Positions 9,922 to 19,121 of a stretch of 30,177 nucleotides of DNA are shown in pieces. Source of the stretch: Kalaharituber pfeilii (Eukaryota; Ascomycota; Pezizomycetes; Pezizales; Pezizaceae); the NCBI GenBank assembly GCA_015179045.1, contig WHUZ01000204.1, forward strand, positions 1-30,177, written 5' to 3'. The stretch's first letter is position 1. Each line of letters opens with the position of its first letter. A program made the translations under genes and the position numbers. Under the pieces are notes generated by a model that had not been told where the DNA came from, ran no database searches, and saw only the letters and a program-made list of their open reading frames with translations.

Positions 9922-11636
9922 TTAGACGTTCGGATCTCTCGGCTTGCGCGGGTTATTCTCATGGAACTCCCTGATGGGTTCAATACCATGTTGAAGGTTT
10001 GTAAGTGGTTTCCATATATCATCGTCTTCCTTATACCCTTGCCAATGGATTCGGTACTTGACCTGACCTCGGACTCTTCTACTGTCAATGACGTGGTCGA
10101 TATTGTAGTAGAGTTCTTCTTCATCATCATCGAGGTCCATTTGGTCCTCATTTCGGACTTGGTATGGCTTTAGAAGGCTGGTGTGGATGACTTTGTGTAA
10201 GCAGATGCCTCGAGGTAAGTCAAGCTTATACGCATGCCGACTAACAACTCTCTTGACCTTATAGGAACCAATGTACTTATTGCTAAGTACCCTCTAATTG
10301 CCAGCGACAACCCGAAGGTTGCATCGGTCAACAAGGACTTGATCTACTACTCGGAATTGACGAGATTTCTCAATATGAAGTTGAGATCTCTTATCGTTTA
10401 TTTTCTTGCGAGTGTTGTGGATGTCATTATGAATGGTAGTTATCCAATCGAGCCAGTCCTCTGCTGCCGGTAATGCGAAGGTATGGTTGTCCGAAACGTG
10501 AACAGTCTTGGGGTTGAATCCGTAAAGGCTTTCGAAGGGTATATAACCATGGGTAGAGGTGTGTAAGAAGTTGTATATGAACTCGGCTAGGGGTAGCCAA
10601 GTAGTCCAATGGTTTTGATGATCGTGACAGAAGATACGTAGGTATTGCTTCAATGTTTGGATGGCTCTTTCGGAGAGTCCATCAGTCTGAGGATGGTGGG
10701 CAGTGGAAAGTTGGAGCTTGATGTCAAGCTTGTTGTTTAGTTCCTTCCAGCATGCAGAGGCAAATTGAGGTCTATGGTCGGAGGTAATTGCAAGAGGTAG
10801 ACTATGGTGTCGCCAGATCTTGTTGATGTAAACGGATGCGACATCGGTAGCTGTCCAAGTCGTCTTGGCCAGTATGTATCATTGTACGTTAGTGAACCAG
10901 TCAATGATGACGAGGATAGCATTGAAGCCTTCTGACTCTGGTAGTTCTCCGACGAAGTCCATTGTGATTTCCTCGAAAGGTTTGATACCTATAGGCATTG
11001 GGATAAGTTGTGTTCTGCGTGAGTGTCTGTCTGCTTTAGCTTTTTGACAGTGAGCACAACTTGTGACATAGTGTTAGGTATCTTCGTTCCATCCATCCCA
11101 GTAGAAGTTCCTTGATATTATTTCGTGAGTGCGGTGCACTCTCCAGTGACCAGCGATATCGGAGTTGTGGTATTGCTTCATGACTTCAGGCTGGTATCGT
11201 TCCGGCACTATCAATAATCCATCGTCTCTTCTTTCCCAGTCGTCGACGTTGATGCCATCAAGGTCATGGTCTCGTTTGATAGGTTCTCCGTTGATTAGAA
11301 GTTGCCCATCGTTGAATAGTTGTACTTTGAGTCCAGCGGGTTCGTCGCTAGACCTTCTAGTTAAAGCATCGGTTTTCCCGTTATCTACTCCTTTCCGGTA
11401 GTGGATAAGGAAGTCAAACTCGCATAATTTGATATACCAGTTTGCTTGTTGGGAGTTGAGCCTCTGCTTGGAGGCGAAGTATGTAAGGCTATGATGGTCA
11501 GTGTATATGTCAATGTAAATTCCTTATAACCAGGTATGCCAGTTGCAGAAGCAGTCAACTATGGCAAGGAGTTTCTTGTTGTGGATAGAATAGTTGCATT
11601 CTGCAGGATTGAGAGCTCTGGAGTGGAAGTTGATAG
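9922..11636 (-). pseudogene. pol: RNase H - integrase - chromodomain part of a Ty3/Gypsy pol (element M)
   Basis: One minus-strand frame, well preserved, four stops. In order: C-terminal RNase H (about 11636-11330; NPAECNYSIHNKKLLAIVD, YTDHHSLTYFASKQ), integrase HHCC zinc finger (about 11190-11030; HNSDIAGHWRVHRTHE ... CAHCQKAK), DDE core (about 10990-10560; MDFVGELPESEGF, ITSDHRPQFAS, HHPQTDGLSERAIQTLKQY), integrase C-terminal part, and a chromodomain at 9950-10140 (DHVIDSRRVRGQVKYRIHW with GYKEDDDIWKPL). Chromodomains in this clade direct integration to marked chromatin. The frame is cut at 11636 by the LTR of the next element; protease, RT and 5' LTR are missing from the window. Stops appear as L*G, T*H, Q*Y and GN*RV, mostly Trp or Gln codons changed by a transition. 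Confidence 0.88.
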
Positions 11637-12095
11637 TGTTACAGGCATAACCGTTCTCATGCTATAACACCGTCTTGTTTAAGTGTCGTCAAAAGGTACT
11701 ACCAACTATAAAGCCTACCAGTCGGAAGTTTAGCTAACCCGATACTAGTCAGGTCCGTGGTAGTGGGACTTCTCCGGTTAAGAAGTAAGTAACTACTAAG
11801 ATTAGCAATCTTGGTTACTAACTCTTCCGGCAGCTCCTGTTGTACTATTCGTTGTACGATAACCTTTTCTTATTTTCTTATATCATCAGTCTTTGCATAG
11901 GGATCGGAGTTATGATGGTATTTTTAGACAGAGGCTTGCATTAGAGGTTTCAAGTTCTCGTATTTGTTGTCCTAGAATTTATTGTACGGGTTGGTCAAAA
12001 AGAAAGGCTGTCACTTGGCATTTTTCGGGGTCTGGCTTGATCCCCAGAATCCGTTCAAGCTGAATTTGTTAACAGCTTTGAAGAACTACATTTTG

Positions 12096-12104
12096 TATAA
12101 ATAG
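12096..12104 (+). promoter_or_regulatory. Probable TATA box of element S
   Basis: TATAAATAG, identical in the 3' LTR. Lies 46 nt before the self-priming motif at 12151, a normal distance for a transcription start in fungi. Inference from position. Confidence 0.6.
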
Positions 12105-12150
12105 AAGCCTGACCCACCGGAGTTAGAAGGGCAAGGACCCGGAACTCAAC

Positions 12151-12163
12151 CCTAACAAATATA
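12151..12163 (+). promoter_or_regulatory. Self-primer segment, probable 5' end of the element S transcript
   Basis: CCTAACAAATATA, exactly complementary over 13 nt to 12276-12288. In Tf1-type elements the first bases of the mRNA fold back on the primer-binding site and are cut to serve as primer for minus-strand DNA. The same 13 bases are kept in the otherwise mutated 3' LTR (19008-19020). Confidence 0.75.
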
Positions 12164-12275
12164 AAGCTTTCTTACTACCTTAACTACTTTATTTTCCGTG
12201 ACTTATATTTAATTATATTTCACGTTGCACTTAGTTATTTAGTAAACGGCTTACCCTCAACGTACCCCGTAACAC

Positions 12276-12288
12276 TATATTTGTTAGG
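12276..12288 (+). promoter_or_regulatory. Primer-binding site of element S (self-primed)
   Basis: TATATTTGTTAGG, one base after the end of the 5' LTR, the standard position of a primer-binding site. Its complement is the LTR segment 12151-12163, not an obvious tRNA 3' end. Confidence 0.75.
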
Positions 12289-12322
12289 TCTCGTTTCGCC
12301 ACAACCTCACAAATAACCAAGA

Positions 12323-12775
12323 ATGGCATCCCACGACTTCCCTGAACTCCCAAAACTCTTGACCGCTGGGAACGAACTGATCTTATGGAGATCCAAAGAT
12401 GAAGTGGACTCTTCACTCAGCGCTGAAGCCGCGCAGTCAGCTCTCACCACCACACCGAGGCCAGGACTCCGGCCGCGGACAAAATCCTATATGCACCAAA
12501 TGCGCATTGAGGATGCCAGAGAACTAGATTGGATTGAAGTCCAACAAAAGCGATTAGACCTACTAGTTCTTCAAAGACAAGAGAAGATCACTCTCCTACT
12601 CCCCATCCTACAGGCGGTAGACCCGGGCCATGTTAATGCGCTAATCTCCCAGTTTAACACATGGGCTTGGAATATAAGTTCACAGCTTAGGGAAACCATA
12701 GCCGAAGAAATCGAGAAAGCTCGAACGGAGATAGCTCGTCCTTTCCCGGAATCGTTACCGTGGAAATGGACATAG
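12323..12775 (+). CDS. gag: Element S gag, N-terminal part
   Basis: 150 codons from ATG 12323, 49 bp after the LTR, the first good start in the element. No known domain recognised. Residues about 70-140 are predicted helical (RELDWIEVQQKRLDLLVLQR and on). It ends at TAG 12773-12775 in a different frame from the following coiled-coil part, which opens upstream of this stop; the two probably formed one gag and are separated by a small indel, although a programmed shift cannot be excluded. Confidence 0.6.
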   Translation: MASHDFPELPKLLTAGNELILWRSKDEVDSSLSAEAAQSALTTTPRPGLRPRTKSYMHQMRIEDARELDWIEVQQKRLDLLVLQRQEKITLLLPILQAVDPGHVNALISQFNTWAWNISSQLRETIAEEIEKARTEIARPFPESLPWKWT

Positions 12776-13644
12776 ACCGAAAAGAGGAGCTAGAAGTCGA
12801 ATTCGTCAAACAGCAATTCATCGATCTTCAGAATCAACTCAGGGCTGACGCCAACAAGTACAAGCAACGTTACGAAGCACAAATCCAAGCTGACGCCCAA
12901 GCTTGGGAAACCAAGCTTCGAGAACAGTTAACCAAGGAAAAAGCTGAACACGAGGCAACAGTTCTAGCAGCAGCGGAGAACTACCGACTCGAAATGGAGG
13001 CTGCTAAACTTAAGTGGGAAGCGGAAACAAAGGAGAAGGTTCAGAACCTAGAAAGGGAGTATACCAAGGATGCGAATGCTACTATTATCAAGTCCCTAGA
13101 CGAGAAAAGATTAATGGTCGCAGCCTTGGAGTCTCAATTACAGGACACTAAAATTCTCCTTGACAAAGAAAAGACCGAGAAAAGAGGGCTGGAAGAAAAA
13201 ATCACAGCCCAAGAAGGCGTTATTAGAGCCGGTCAAGGACAGATAACAGTCTTGGAAGCAGAAATCACCTCCCTCAAGAACCAGAACAAGGAACTGCAAG
13301 ACAAAGTAGCAGCCCTTGAGGTCGCACTCCCCCCATCTCGACCGCCAACTAGAACACCATCTCCGGTACGAACCGTGACCACCGTCCTCTCCATCCGACC
13401 AGCACCATCTCCTCCTCCAAGAAAGAAAGCCAGACACGAAACCAGACGATGGGATTCACCTGAACCCGAACCCACTGGCCAGTACATCCCATTCGCCCGC
13501 CTCCTGACTCTAAGAACTTGGGATGGCAACCTGGACGGACTACAAGTATGGAAGTCCGAAGTAATGGACTTAGTATACCTCCGAGAGCACCGCCGAACCT
13601 TTGCTGAAGAAGATACCAAAATTCTGTATGCATCCGATCTCTAA
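12766..13644 (+). CDS. gag: Element S gag, coiled coil and start of capsid
   Basis: First ATG of this frame is at 12766. Residues 1 to about 195 are a long charged coiled coil (heptad-like runs of Leu/Ala with Glu/Lys, e.g. KEKVQNLEREYTKDANATI), then a Pro/Arg-rich linker with PPTRTPSPVR and SPPPRKKARHETRR (basic, NLS-like), then the start of the capsid (YIPFARLLTLRTWDGNLDG ... WKSEVMDLVY). Stops at TAA 13642-13644 in the capsid; the conserved continuation (TKEAAEWHSQNKHMYMG) is in another frame. A coiled coil of this length is more than most Gypsy gags carry. Confidence 0.7.
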   Translation: MDIDRKEELEVEFVKQQFIDLQNQLRADANKYKQRYEAQIQADAQAWETKLREQLTKEKAEHEATVLAAAENYRLEMEAAKLKWEAETKEKVQNLEREYTKDANATIIKSLDEKRLMVAALESQLQDTKILLDKEKTEKRGLEEKITAQEGVIRAGQGQITVLEAEITSLKNQNKELQDKVAALEVALPPSRPPTRTPSPVRTVTTVLSIRPAPSPPPRKKARHETRRWDSPEPEPTGQYIPFARLLTLRTWDGNLDGLQVWKSEVMDLVYLREHRRTFAEEDTKILYASDL

Positions 13645-14280
13645 CCAAGGAGGCAGCAGAATGGCATAGCCAAAACAAACATATGTACATGGGTCGGGGG
13701 CTCGGAGAGATACCACATTGGAGAAATGGATGGACGATTTGGCAGAAGGAATGGGAATCTACATGCAAGAGCAGCAAATGCGAGATAAACTCGACACCTA
13801 TATGCAGAAGGACAAAATCATGGACTATATCAACGCCATGAAGAAAATGAACCACCTCGCCAATTACGACGATAAAACGTTCAAGGACAAGGTGGTCAAA
13901 GGGTTGAAAAGAAACATTGCCCAATTCTTTCTCATGCAGCCAGGAGTACCCAATGAATCGCTTGATGACTGGTGCAAATGCGTAGTAGTGGTTGGCATAT
14001 GGAGACGAGCGAACAACGCAAGTTGTGGGTCACAGTGGTGGTAACAAACCTAGTGGCCATTCAAAGGGGAAACAATCTTTAGAGAAGAAGAAGGACAGTG
14101 TGGAAACTACGACCTCTAAGCCCAGCCCATACCTCCCCGGCTCCTCAAGGAACTCAGTGCCAAATGGAAGGCCGATGGGAAATGCTCTCACTGTAGAAGA
14201 AAAGGCCACACTTTCAGCAAATGCGTGGCTACGGAAATCGTGAAGGAGTGGAAGAGACCCAGCCAACTAATCAGTCGGGT
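13638..14280 (+). pseudogene. gag: Element S gag, rest of capsid and CCHC zinc knuckle (frameshifted)
   Basis: Continuation of gag in at least three frames. 13640-13700: TKEAAEWHSQNKHMYMGRG. 13718-13990: capsid-like LEKWMDDLAEGMGIYMQEQQ ... KVVKGLKRNIAQFFLMQPG. About 13990-14130 in another frame: Gly/Ser/Lys-rich linker. 14183-14224: an intact zinc knuckle CSHCRRKGHTFSKC (C-x2-C-x4-H-x4-C), used to bind the element's RNA. All catalytic or binding residues of the knuckle are present although the frame connecting it to the capsid is broken. Confidence 0.75.
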
Positions 14281-14589
14281 AATAAGAGGAAGAGAGATGA
14301 TGACAAGAAGGAGGACAAGAAGGAGGTAAGGAAGATTAAACAAGAAAACAAAGGAGACTCGGCTGGGATACAGGCTCGCAGCCTAGCATCACGCATCACC
14401 ACTCTCGATGAATCGAGTCGGAAAACTAGAAGGCAGATCTTAGCCAACGAAGTGTCTGCCCTCCTCCTTCCTCCAGTTGGCCTCACTCCTCCTCCAATCC
14501 TCGAAGGACCTCCAGTAAAGAAATCAATCATTCACAAAGCCGAGCTAAAATGGAAGGAAAACAGTATCTTCAAAATCAGTAATGATTAG
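14281..14589 (+). CDS. Element S Lys/Glu-rich linker between gag knuckle and protease
   Basis: Part of a frame open from 14221 to 14589. Highly charged (KRKRDDDKKEDKKEVRKIKQ) then a Ser/Arg and Pro-rich part (LLLPPVGLTPPPILEGPP). No domain recognised. It fills the space between the CCHC motif and the protease active site. Confidence 0.45.
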   Translation, partial: NKRKRDDDKKEDKKEVRKIKQENKGDSAGIQARSLASRITTLDESSRKTRRQILANEVSALLLPPVGLTPPPILEGPPVKKSIIHKAELKWKENSIFKISND

Positions 14590-15071
14590 AGTATGTATCG
14601 ACCTAGGAGCAGAAACATCAATACTCCCAACAAAGTACCAATCCACAATCAAAAAAAAATTCCCCATCAAGTTCAGAGGAGCCGGCGGTGTGCCCTTACC
14701 AAACACTGGACAGAGTATACCCCAAAGCTCAAATGACCCTTATCGATGATACTGGTAAAGTTCATAAAGAACTCATCGACTTCGACATGGGTGATGGAGG
14801 AAAGAACTATGATGCACTCTTGTCAATGATGTGGATGGCTAGTCACCAGCCATACATTGATTGGGACTTGGACTATGTTGAACTAAATCACGCCAAATGC
14901 TCAAAACACATCAAGGCTAGGTGCTTTGAACTTTGTGAAGCGGAGGAACTTTACACGACTGAAGAATGCAAGCAGGGCAAGTGTTTTTTGGTAGGGTATT
15001 GCGTATTGTGGGACGAAAAACACCCCAAGTGCGCATTTACTAAACGGAAGCTGGCGAGAGGTGACCTTTGA
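14590..15071 (+). pseudogene. pol: Element S aspartic protease
   Basis: VCIDLGAETSILPTKY at 14591-14638 fits a retropepsin active site (usual D-S/T-G-A; here D-L-G-A, an unusual third position). After a frame change near the C4 run at 14720, the frame 14688-15071 gives the rest, including DALLSMMWMASHQPYIDW, the equivalent of the ILGMPWL flap/C-terminal motif. It would cleave the polyprotein. Frame differs from RT, with a short overlap at 15061-15071. Confidence 0.7.
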
Positions 15072-16980
15072 CCTAGCAGCATGGAAGAAGAAATTCCCGA
15101 AAGTTTTCGACCCCGAGACAGCAGCAAAACTACCCCCGCACCGATCATACGACCATCGCATACCTCTACAAGAAGGACAACAACCTCCATGGGGACCTAT
15201 TTACCGATTAAGTGAGAAGGAATTGGAAATCCTTAAAGAATATATCGAACAGATGTTAAAAGAAGGAAAGATCCGACTCTCACAATCCCCGGCAGGTGCA
15301 CCTATCCTGTTCGTCCCAAAAAAGAATGGCAAACTCCGCATGTGTGTCGACTATAGGGGCCTTAACCGAATCACTATCAAGAACCGCTACCCCCTCCCAC
15401 TAATGGCAGAACTCCGAGACCGACTCCGCAAGGGCAAATACTTCACCGCCCTTGACTTAAAGAACGGATACAACTTGGTACGAATTGCCAAAGGGGATGA
15501 GTGGAAGACAGCCTTTAGGACTCGGTACGGCCACTACGAATACACAGTTATGCCATTCGGACTCTGCAATGCACCAGCAACCTTCCAGGAGTTCATGAAT
15601 GAAATCTTCAAAGACATGATCGATCAGGGTTTACTGGCATACATCGACGACCTACTAATATATGCCGAAACCCTAGAAGAACATAATACAATCCTGGAAG
15701 AGGTGTTGCGCAGGCTACAGGAAAATGGTTTGGCTATACAAGAGGAAAAATGCGAGTGGTGCGTGGAGGAAGTTGAATTTTTGGGTTATCACATCTCGGG
15801 GAAAGGAATCTCGATGTCCACCGATAAAATCCAGGCTATCCTTGATTGGAAGACCCCTGGTACTAATGAACACTCCAACTTGAAGACAGATATACAATCC
15901 TTCCTAGGGTTTGCTAACTTCTACCGACGCTTCATTAAGGACTACAGTAAGATATGCTTACCTCTAACTCGACTACTCAATAAGGAGGCAAAGCTAGTCT
16001 GGGGACCTCCGCAAGAGGAAGCTTTCCAACAACTTAAGGAAGCTTTCACGACTGCTCCGATTCTAGCACACTACCACCCAGAACACGAAATCATTCTGGA
16101 AACGGATGCAAGCGACTTCGCACTTGGAGGGATCCTAAGTCAGAAGCAAGAAAATGGCAAACTACACCCAGTTGCGTTCCATTCCCGGAAATTCACCCCA
16201 GCCGAAATCAATTACGACATCTTTGATAAAGAGATGTTGGCTGTGGTAGAGTGTATGACAGATACCTGGAGGGAGTACTGTGAAGGTGCCAAACACAGTA
16301 TCAAAGTGTATACCGACCACGACAACCTCCGGATCTTTAACACGATCAAGAAGCTATCTCGCCGTCAAGCACGATGGGCAGAAAAACTCGCCCCGTTTGA
16401 CTACACAATCATATACCGAAAAGGAAAAGCAAATGCTAAAGCTGACGCTTTATCCAGACGTGGTGACCACGCCCTTAAGAAGGGGAGTGGACAGCGAGAT
16501 CAGCAAGAAACTAAGTTCTGGGAAGAAGGAACATGGCAGGAAGAGGAAGAAATTTTGACTGCAAGAACAATAAAAGCTCTGAAAGTGGTAGCACTAACTG
16601 ACGAATGGAGGAACAAGCTAATCGAAGAAGGGAAAAAGGACAAATGGTATACTCAACTTAAGGAACGCATCCAGCAGAAGAACGATAACGTCGACAAACG
16701 ATTCAGTATCCGTGACGAACTAGTCCTACACAATAACCGATTTGTGATCCCAACGGCCCTTAGACAAGAAATACTTCAAGCAAAACATGATCATCCCCTC
16801 GCCGGTCACCTCGGAATTGAAAAAACCACAGAACTTATCGGCAGGGACTTCTATTGGCCTAATGCTCACAACGATATCACGGAATACATCGGCGCATGCT
16901 TGGAATGCCAAAGGAACAAGGCACGAAGACACAAGAAATACGGCCTCCTTCACCCTCATGAGATACCATACCAACCATAG
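15061..16980 (+). CDS. pol: Element S reverse transcriptase - RNase H - integrase zinc finger
   Basis: 639 codons, uninterrupted. RT about residues 25-265: LPPHRSYDHRIPL, ILFVPKKNGKLRMCVDYRGLN, FTALDLKNGY (first catalytic Asp), MPFGLCNAPATFQ, and YIDDLLIY with the catalytic Asp pair near residues 194-197. Tether SFLGFANFYRRFI. RNase H about residues 340-465: ILETDASDFALGGILSQ, YDIFDKEMLAVVECM, VYTDHDNLRIF, all acidic residues present. Integrase N-terminal HHCC finger about 575-620: HDHPLAGHLGIEK ... CLECQ. Ends at TAG 16978-16980, a probable Trp codon (YQPW-SS in relatives); the same frame goes on with integrase. Makes cDNA from the element RNA in cytoplasmic particles. Confidence 0.95.
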   Translation: MTFDLAAWKKKFPKVFDPETAAKLPPHRSYDHRIPLQEGQQPPWGPIYRLSEKELEILKEYIEQMLKEGKIRLSQSPAGAPILFVPKKNGKLRMCVDYRGLNRITIKNRYPLPLMAELRDRLRKGKYFTALDLKNGYNLVRIAKGDEWKTAFRTRYGHYEYTVMPFGLCNAPATFQEFMNEIFKDMIDQGLLAYIDDLLIYAETLEEHNTILEEVLRRLQENGLAIQEEKCEWCVEEVEFLGYHISGKGISMSTDKIQAILDWKTPGTNEHSNLKTDIQSFLGFANFYRRFIKDYSKICLPLTRLLNKEAKLVWGPPQEEAFQQLKEAFTTAPILAHYHPEHEIILETDASDFALGGILSQKQENGKLHPVAFHSRKFTPAEINYDIFDKEMLAVVECMTDTWREYCEGAKHSIKVYTDHDNLRIFNTIKKLSRRQARWAEKLAPFDYTIIYRKGKANAKADALSRRGDHALKKGSGQRDQQETKFWEEGTWQEEEEILTARTIKALKVVALTDEWRNKLIEEGKKDKWYTQLKERIQQKNDNVDKRFSIRDELVLHNNRFVIPTALRQEILQAKHDHPLAGHLGIEKTTELIGRDFYWPNAHNDITEYIGACLECQRNKARRHKKYGLLHPHEIPYQP

Positions 16981-17855
16981 TCCTCTATCAGTATGGACTT
17001 CATTACCGAACTCCCTCCTTCAGACGGCTTCACACAAATATGGGTAGTAGTGGATAGGTTCACTAAGATGGCTCACTTCATCCTCTAGCAGGACAATCCG
17101 CAGAACAATTAGCAACTACCTTCCTTCGAGAAATATGGCGACTCCACGGCTTACCGAAAACCATTATATCGGACCGAGATCCGAAGTTTACTTCGAACTT
17201 CTGGCAGGAGCTCATGAAGAAACTCAAAGTCAACTTAAACATGAGTACAACTGCACACCCGGAAACCGATGGACAAACTGAAAGAGTCAACCAAACCCTC
17301 GAAGGGTACCTCCGTAACTATGTCACCTACCACCAGGACAATTGGAACCAACTCTTACCCCTCGCAGAGTTCGCATACAATAACGCACAACATAGCTCCA
17401 CCAAGACCTCACCTTTCTTTGCCAACTACGGCTTTCACCCCCTTGTTGATACCATCAATGAGGAAGAGGCTCTCAACGTACCCTCGGGAGAACTCATAGG
17501 AGAATGGGAACGGATTTATAAGGAACTAAACAAATCAATCGAATGAGCAGCTAAGTGGTATGACCAACATCATACTCGACAACCCAATTTCAAGGAAGGA
17601 GACAAAGTCATACTCAACGCCAAAAATATCTCAACAAAAAGACCTTCCAAGAAACTTGATACTAAGTTGATCGGACCCTTCACTATCAAGAAAGCAATAG
17701 GCAAACGTTCTTTCAAGCTTAAGTTACCATACAACTTGAAGATATACTCTGTCTTTCACATTTCACTACTTGAACTGTTCAAAACATCTGCTCTCAACTC
17801 TCTATCTGACCAACCATCCCCACTAATGCAAAAGGCGAGGAAAAATACTTCATAG
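16981..17855 (+). pseudogene. pol: Element S integrase core and GPF module
   Basis: [21 protein letters not shown] (first catalytic Asp) starts at 16993 in the RT frame, which then meets TAG 17086-17088. The rest is in another frame from about 17082: [16 protein letters not shown] (second Asp), [20 protein letters not shown] (Glu), then a TGA at 17544-17546 (Arg codon likely), and GPFTIKKAIGKRSFKLKLP, the GPY/F module typical of this clade. DDE triad complete. The frame change sits where ATCCTCTAG would need one more C to keep the family reading. Confidence 0.85.
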
Positions 17856-18079
17856 CCTCCATCACCGACGTACGATACAACGGTATCAAGAAGACACTAG
17901 AGTACCTTATGCAGTGGGAAGGTTATGGGCCCAAGGAGGCAATATGGGAAAGCCTAGGCGAACTATTAATAGATGATGGATCACTGATGGATGCACTTAA
18001 AGAATTCCGCGAACGATACTCTGATAAAGAAAAACAAGACAAATCAGAGCAACGAGGAACAAAGAGAAAGAGAAGTTAG
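17840..18079 (+). CDS. pol: Element S integrase chromodomain tail
   Basis: After a further frame change next to the C4 run at about 17818-17821, the frame gives GEEKYFIASITDVRYNG, then YLMQWEGYGPKEAIWESLGEL, a chromodomain with aromatic residues (Tyr, Trp, Trp) in place, then a basic KRKRS end at TAG 18077-18079. Chromodomains of chromoviruses bind methylated histone H3 and steer insertion. Confidence 0.85.
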   Translation, partial: EKYFIASITDVRYNGIKKTLEYLMQWEGYGPKEAIWESLGELLIDDGSLMDALKEFRERYSDKEKQDKSEQRGTKRKRS

Positions 18080-18492
18080 AAATGCAGTCAAGTTACTGAC
18101 CTAGAGTGCAGATATATCTGTTATAAAGGTATGGTATGGACCTAACCTATGAACTTAAGTTCGTAAAGTGTTAACACTTATCCTAGATACATGCCAAGGT
18201 ATTAAACGGAAAAGTGTTCAAGGGGTCAAGACACTACAAATCTAGTAGCACGTCTTATGATAAATAGGTAAAGCTCTTACTAACTACCTTCAACGTCAAA
18301 GACTAATTAGAACCGTAGCCTATAGTCAGGACATTACGGAATATTACCTTGAGTATGATCATGGCAAAATAAGTTGCTAAGGTCAAGGGAAGAGATCCAC
18401 CGACGCTAAGCTGTATGGGTTATATTCTTTTAAGAAATTAAAGAATAATAGCTTACAGGCACTCGGGACGTGTGCTCTGAGAAGGAGAGTAC
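18080..18492 (+). other. 3' untranslated part and polypurine tract of element S
   Basis: No frame. Polypurine tract GAGAAGGAGAG at 18479-18489, three bases before the 3' LTR, the primer for plus-strand DNA synthesis. Confidence 0.75.
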
Positions 18493-19121
18493 TGTTACAG
18501 GTATAACTATTCTCATGCTATAACACCGTCTTATTTAAGTGTCATCAAAAGGTACTACCAACTATAAAGCCTACCAGTCAGAAGTTTAGCTAATCTGATA
18601 CTAGTCAGGTTCATAGTAGTGGAACTTCTTCAGTTAAGAAGTAAGTAACTACTAAAATTAGCAATCTTGGTTACTAACTCTTCTACCAGCTCCTGTTGTA
18701 GTATTTGTTTTATAATAACCTTTTGTTATCTTTTCTTTACTATTGGTCTTTGCATAGCAATCGAAGTTATGATGATATTTTTAGATAGAAGCTTGCATTA
18801 GAGGTTTGAAGTTCTTGTATTTGTTGTCTTAGAATTCATTGTAAGGGTTAGTCAAAAAGAAAGGCTATAACTTGGCATTTTTCAGGGTCCGGCTTGATCT
18901 CTAGAATCCTTTCAAGCTAAATTTATTAACAGCTTTGAAGAACTATATTTTGTATAAATAGAAGCCTGACCCACTGGAGTTAGAAGGGCAAGGACCTAGA
19001 ACTCAATCCTAACAAATATAAAGCTTTCTTACTACCTTAACTACCTTATTTTCCATAAATTATATTTCGTAGCGCACTTACTTATTTAGTAAACGGCTTA
19101 CACTCAATGTACCCCATAACA
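18493..19121 (+). repeat. 3' LTR of element S
   Basis: 629 bp, TGTTACAGGTATAACT to CCCCATAACA. About 90% identical to the 5' LTR by eye. TATAAATAG and the 13-nt self-primer (19008-19020) are unchanged. Most differences are A or T here against G or C in the 5' copy. Confidence 0.93.

Larger units (their letters stand above)
11637..12274 (+). repeat. 5' LTR of element S
   Basis: 638 bp, TGTTACAGGCATAACC to CCCCGTAACA. Aligns over its whole length with 18493-19121. By hand count about 65 differences, most of them C or G here against T or A in the 3' copy, plus a short indel near the 3' end. Confidence 0.95.
11637..19121 (+). mobile_element. Ty3/Gypsy chromovirus with two LTRs (element S)
   Basis: 7485 bp from 5' LTR (11637-12274) to 3' LTR (18493-19121). 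Order LTR, gag, protease, RT, RNase H, integrase, chromodomain, polypurine tract, LTR matches chromoviruses. Ends are TGTTAC...GTAACA (ATAACA at the 3' LTR). Self-priming complementarity puts it with Tf1/sushi-like elements. The coding part is mostly clean but has several frameshifts and two nonsense codons. The five bases before (GATAG) and after (ATGTA) do not match, and the sequence right of 19121 does not continue element M, so a simple single insertion is not supported. Confidence 0.93.

Noticed and set aside
13138..13924. Long minus-strand frames opposite gag of element S
   Set aside because: Shadow frames of the coiled-coil and capsid coding strand; composition (Leu/Phe/Val-rich) and lack of any motif match antisense of charged codons.
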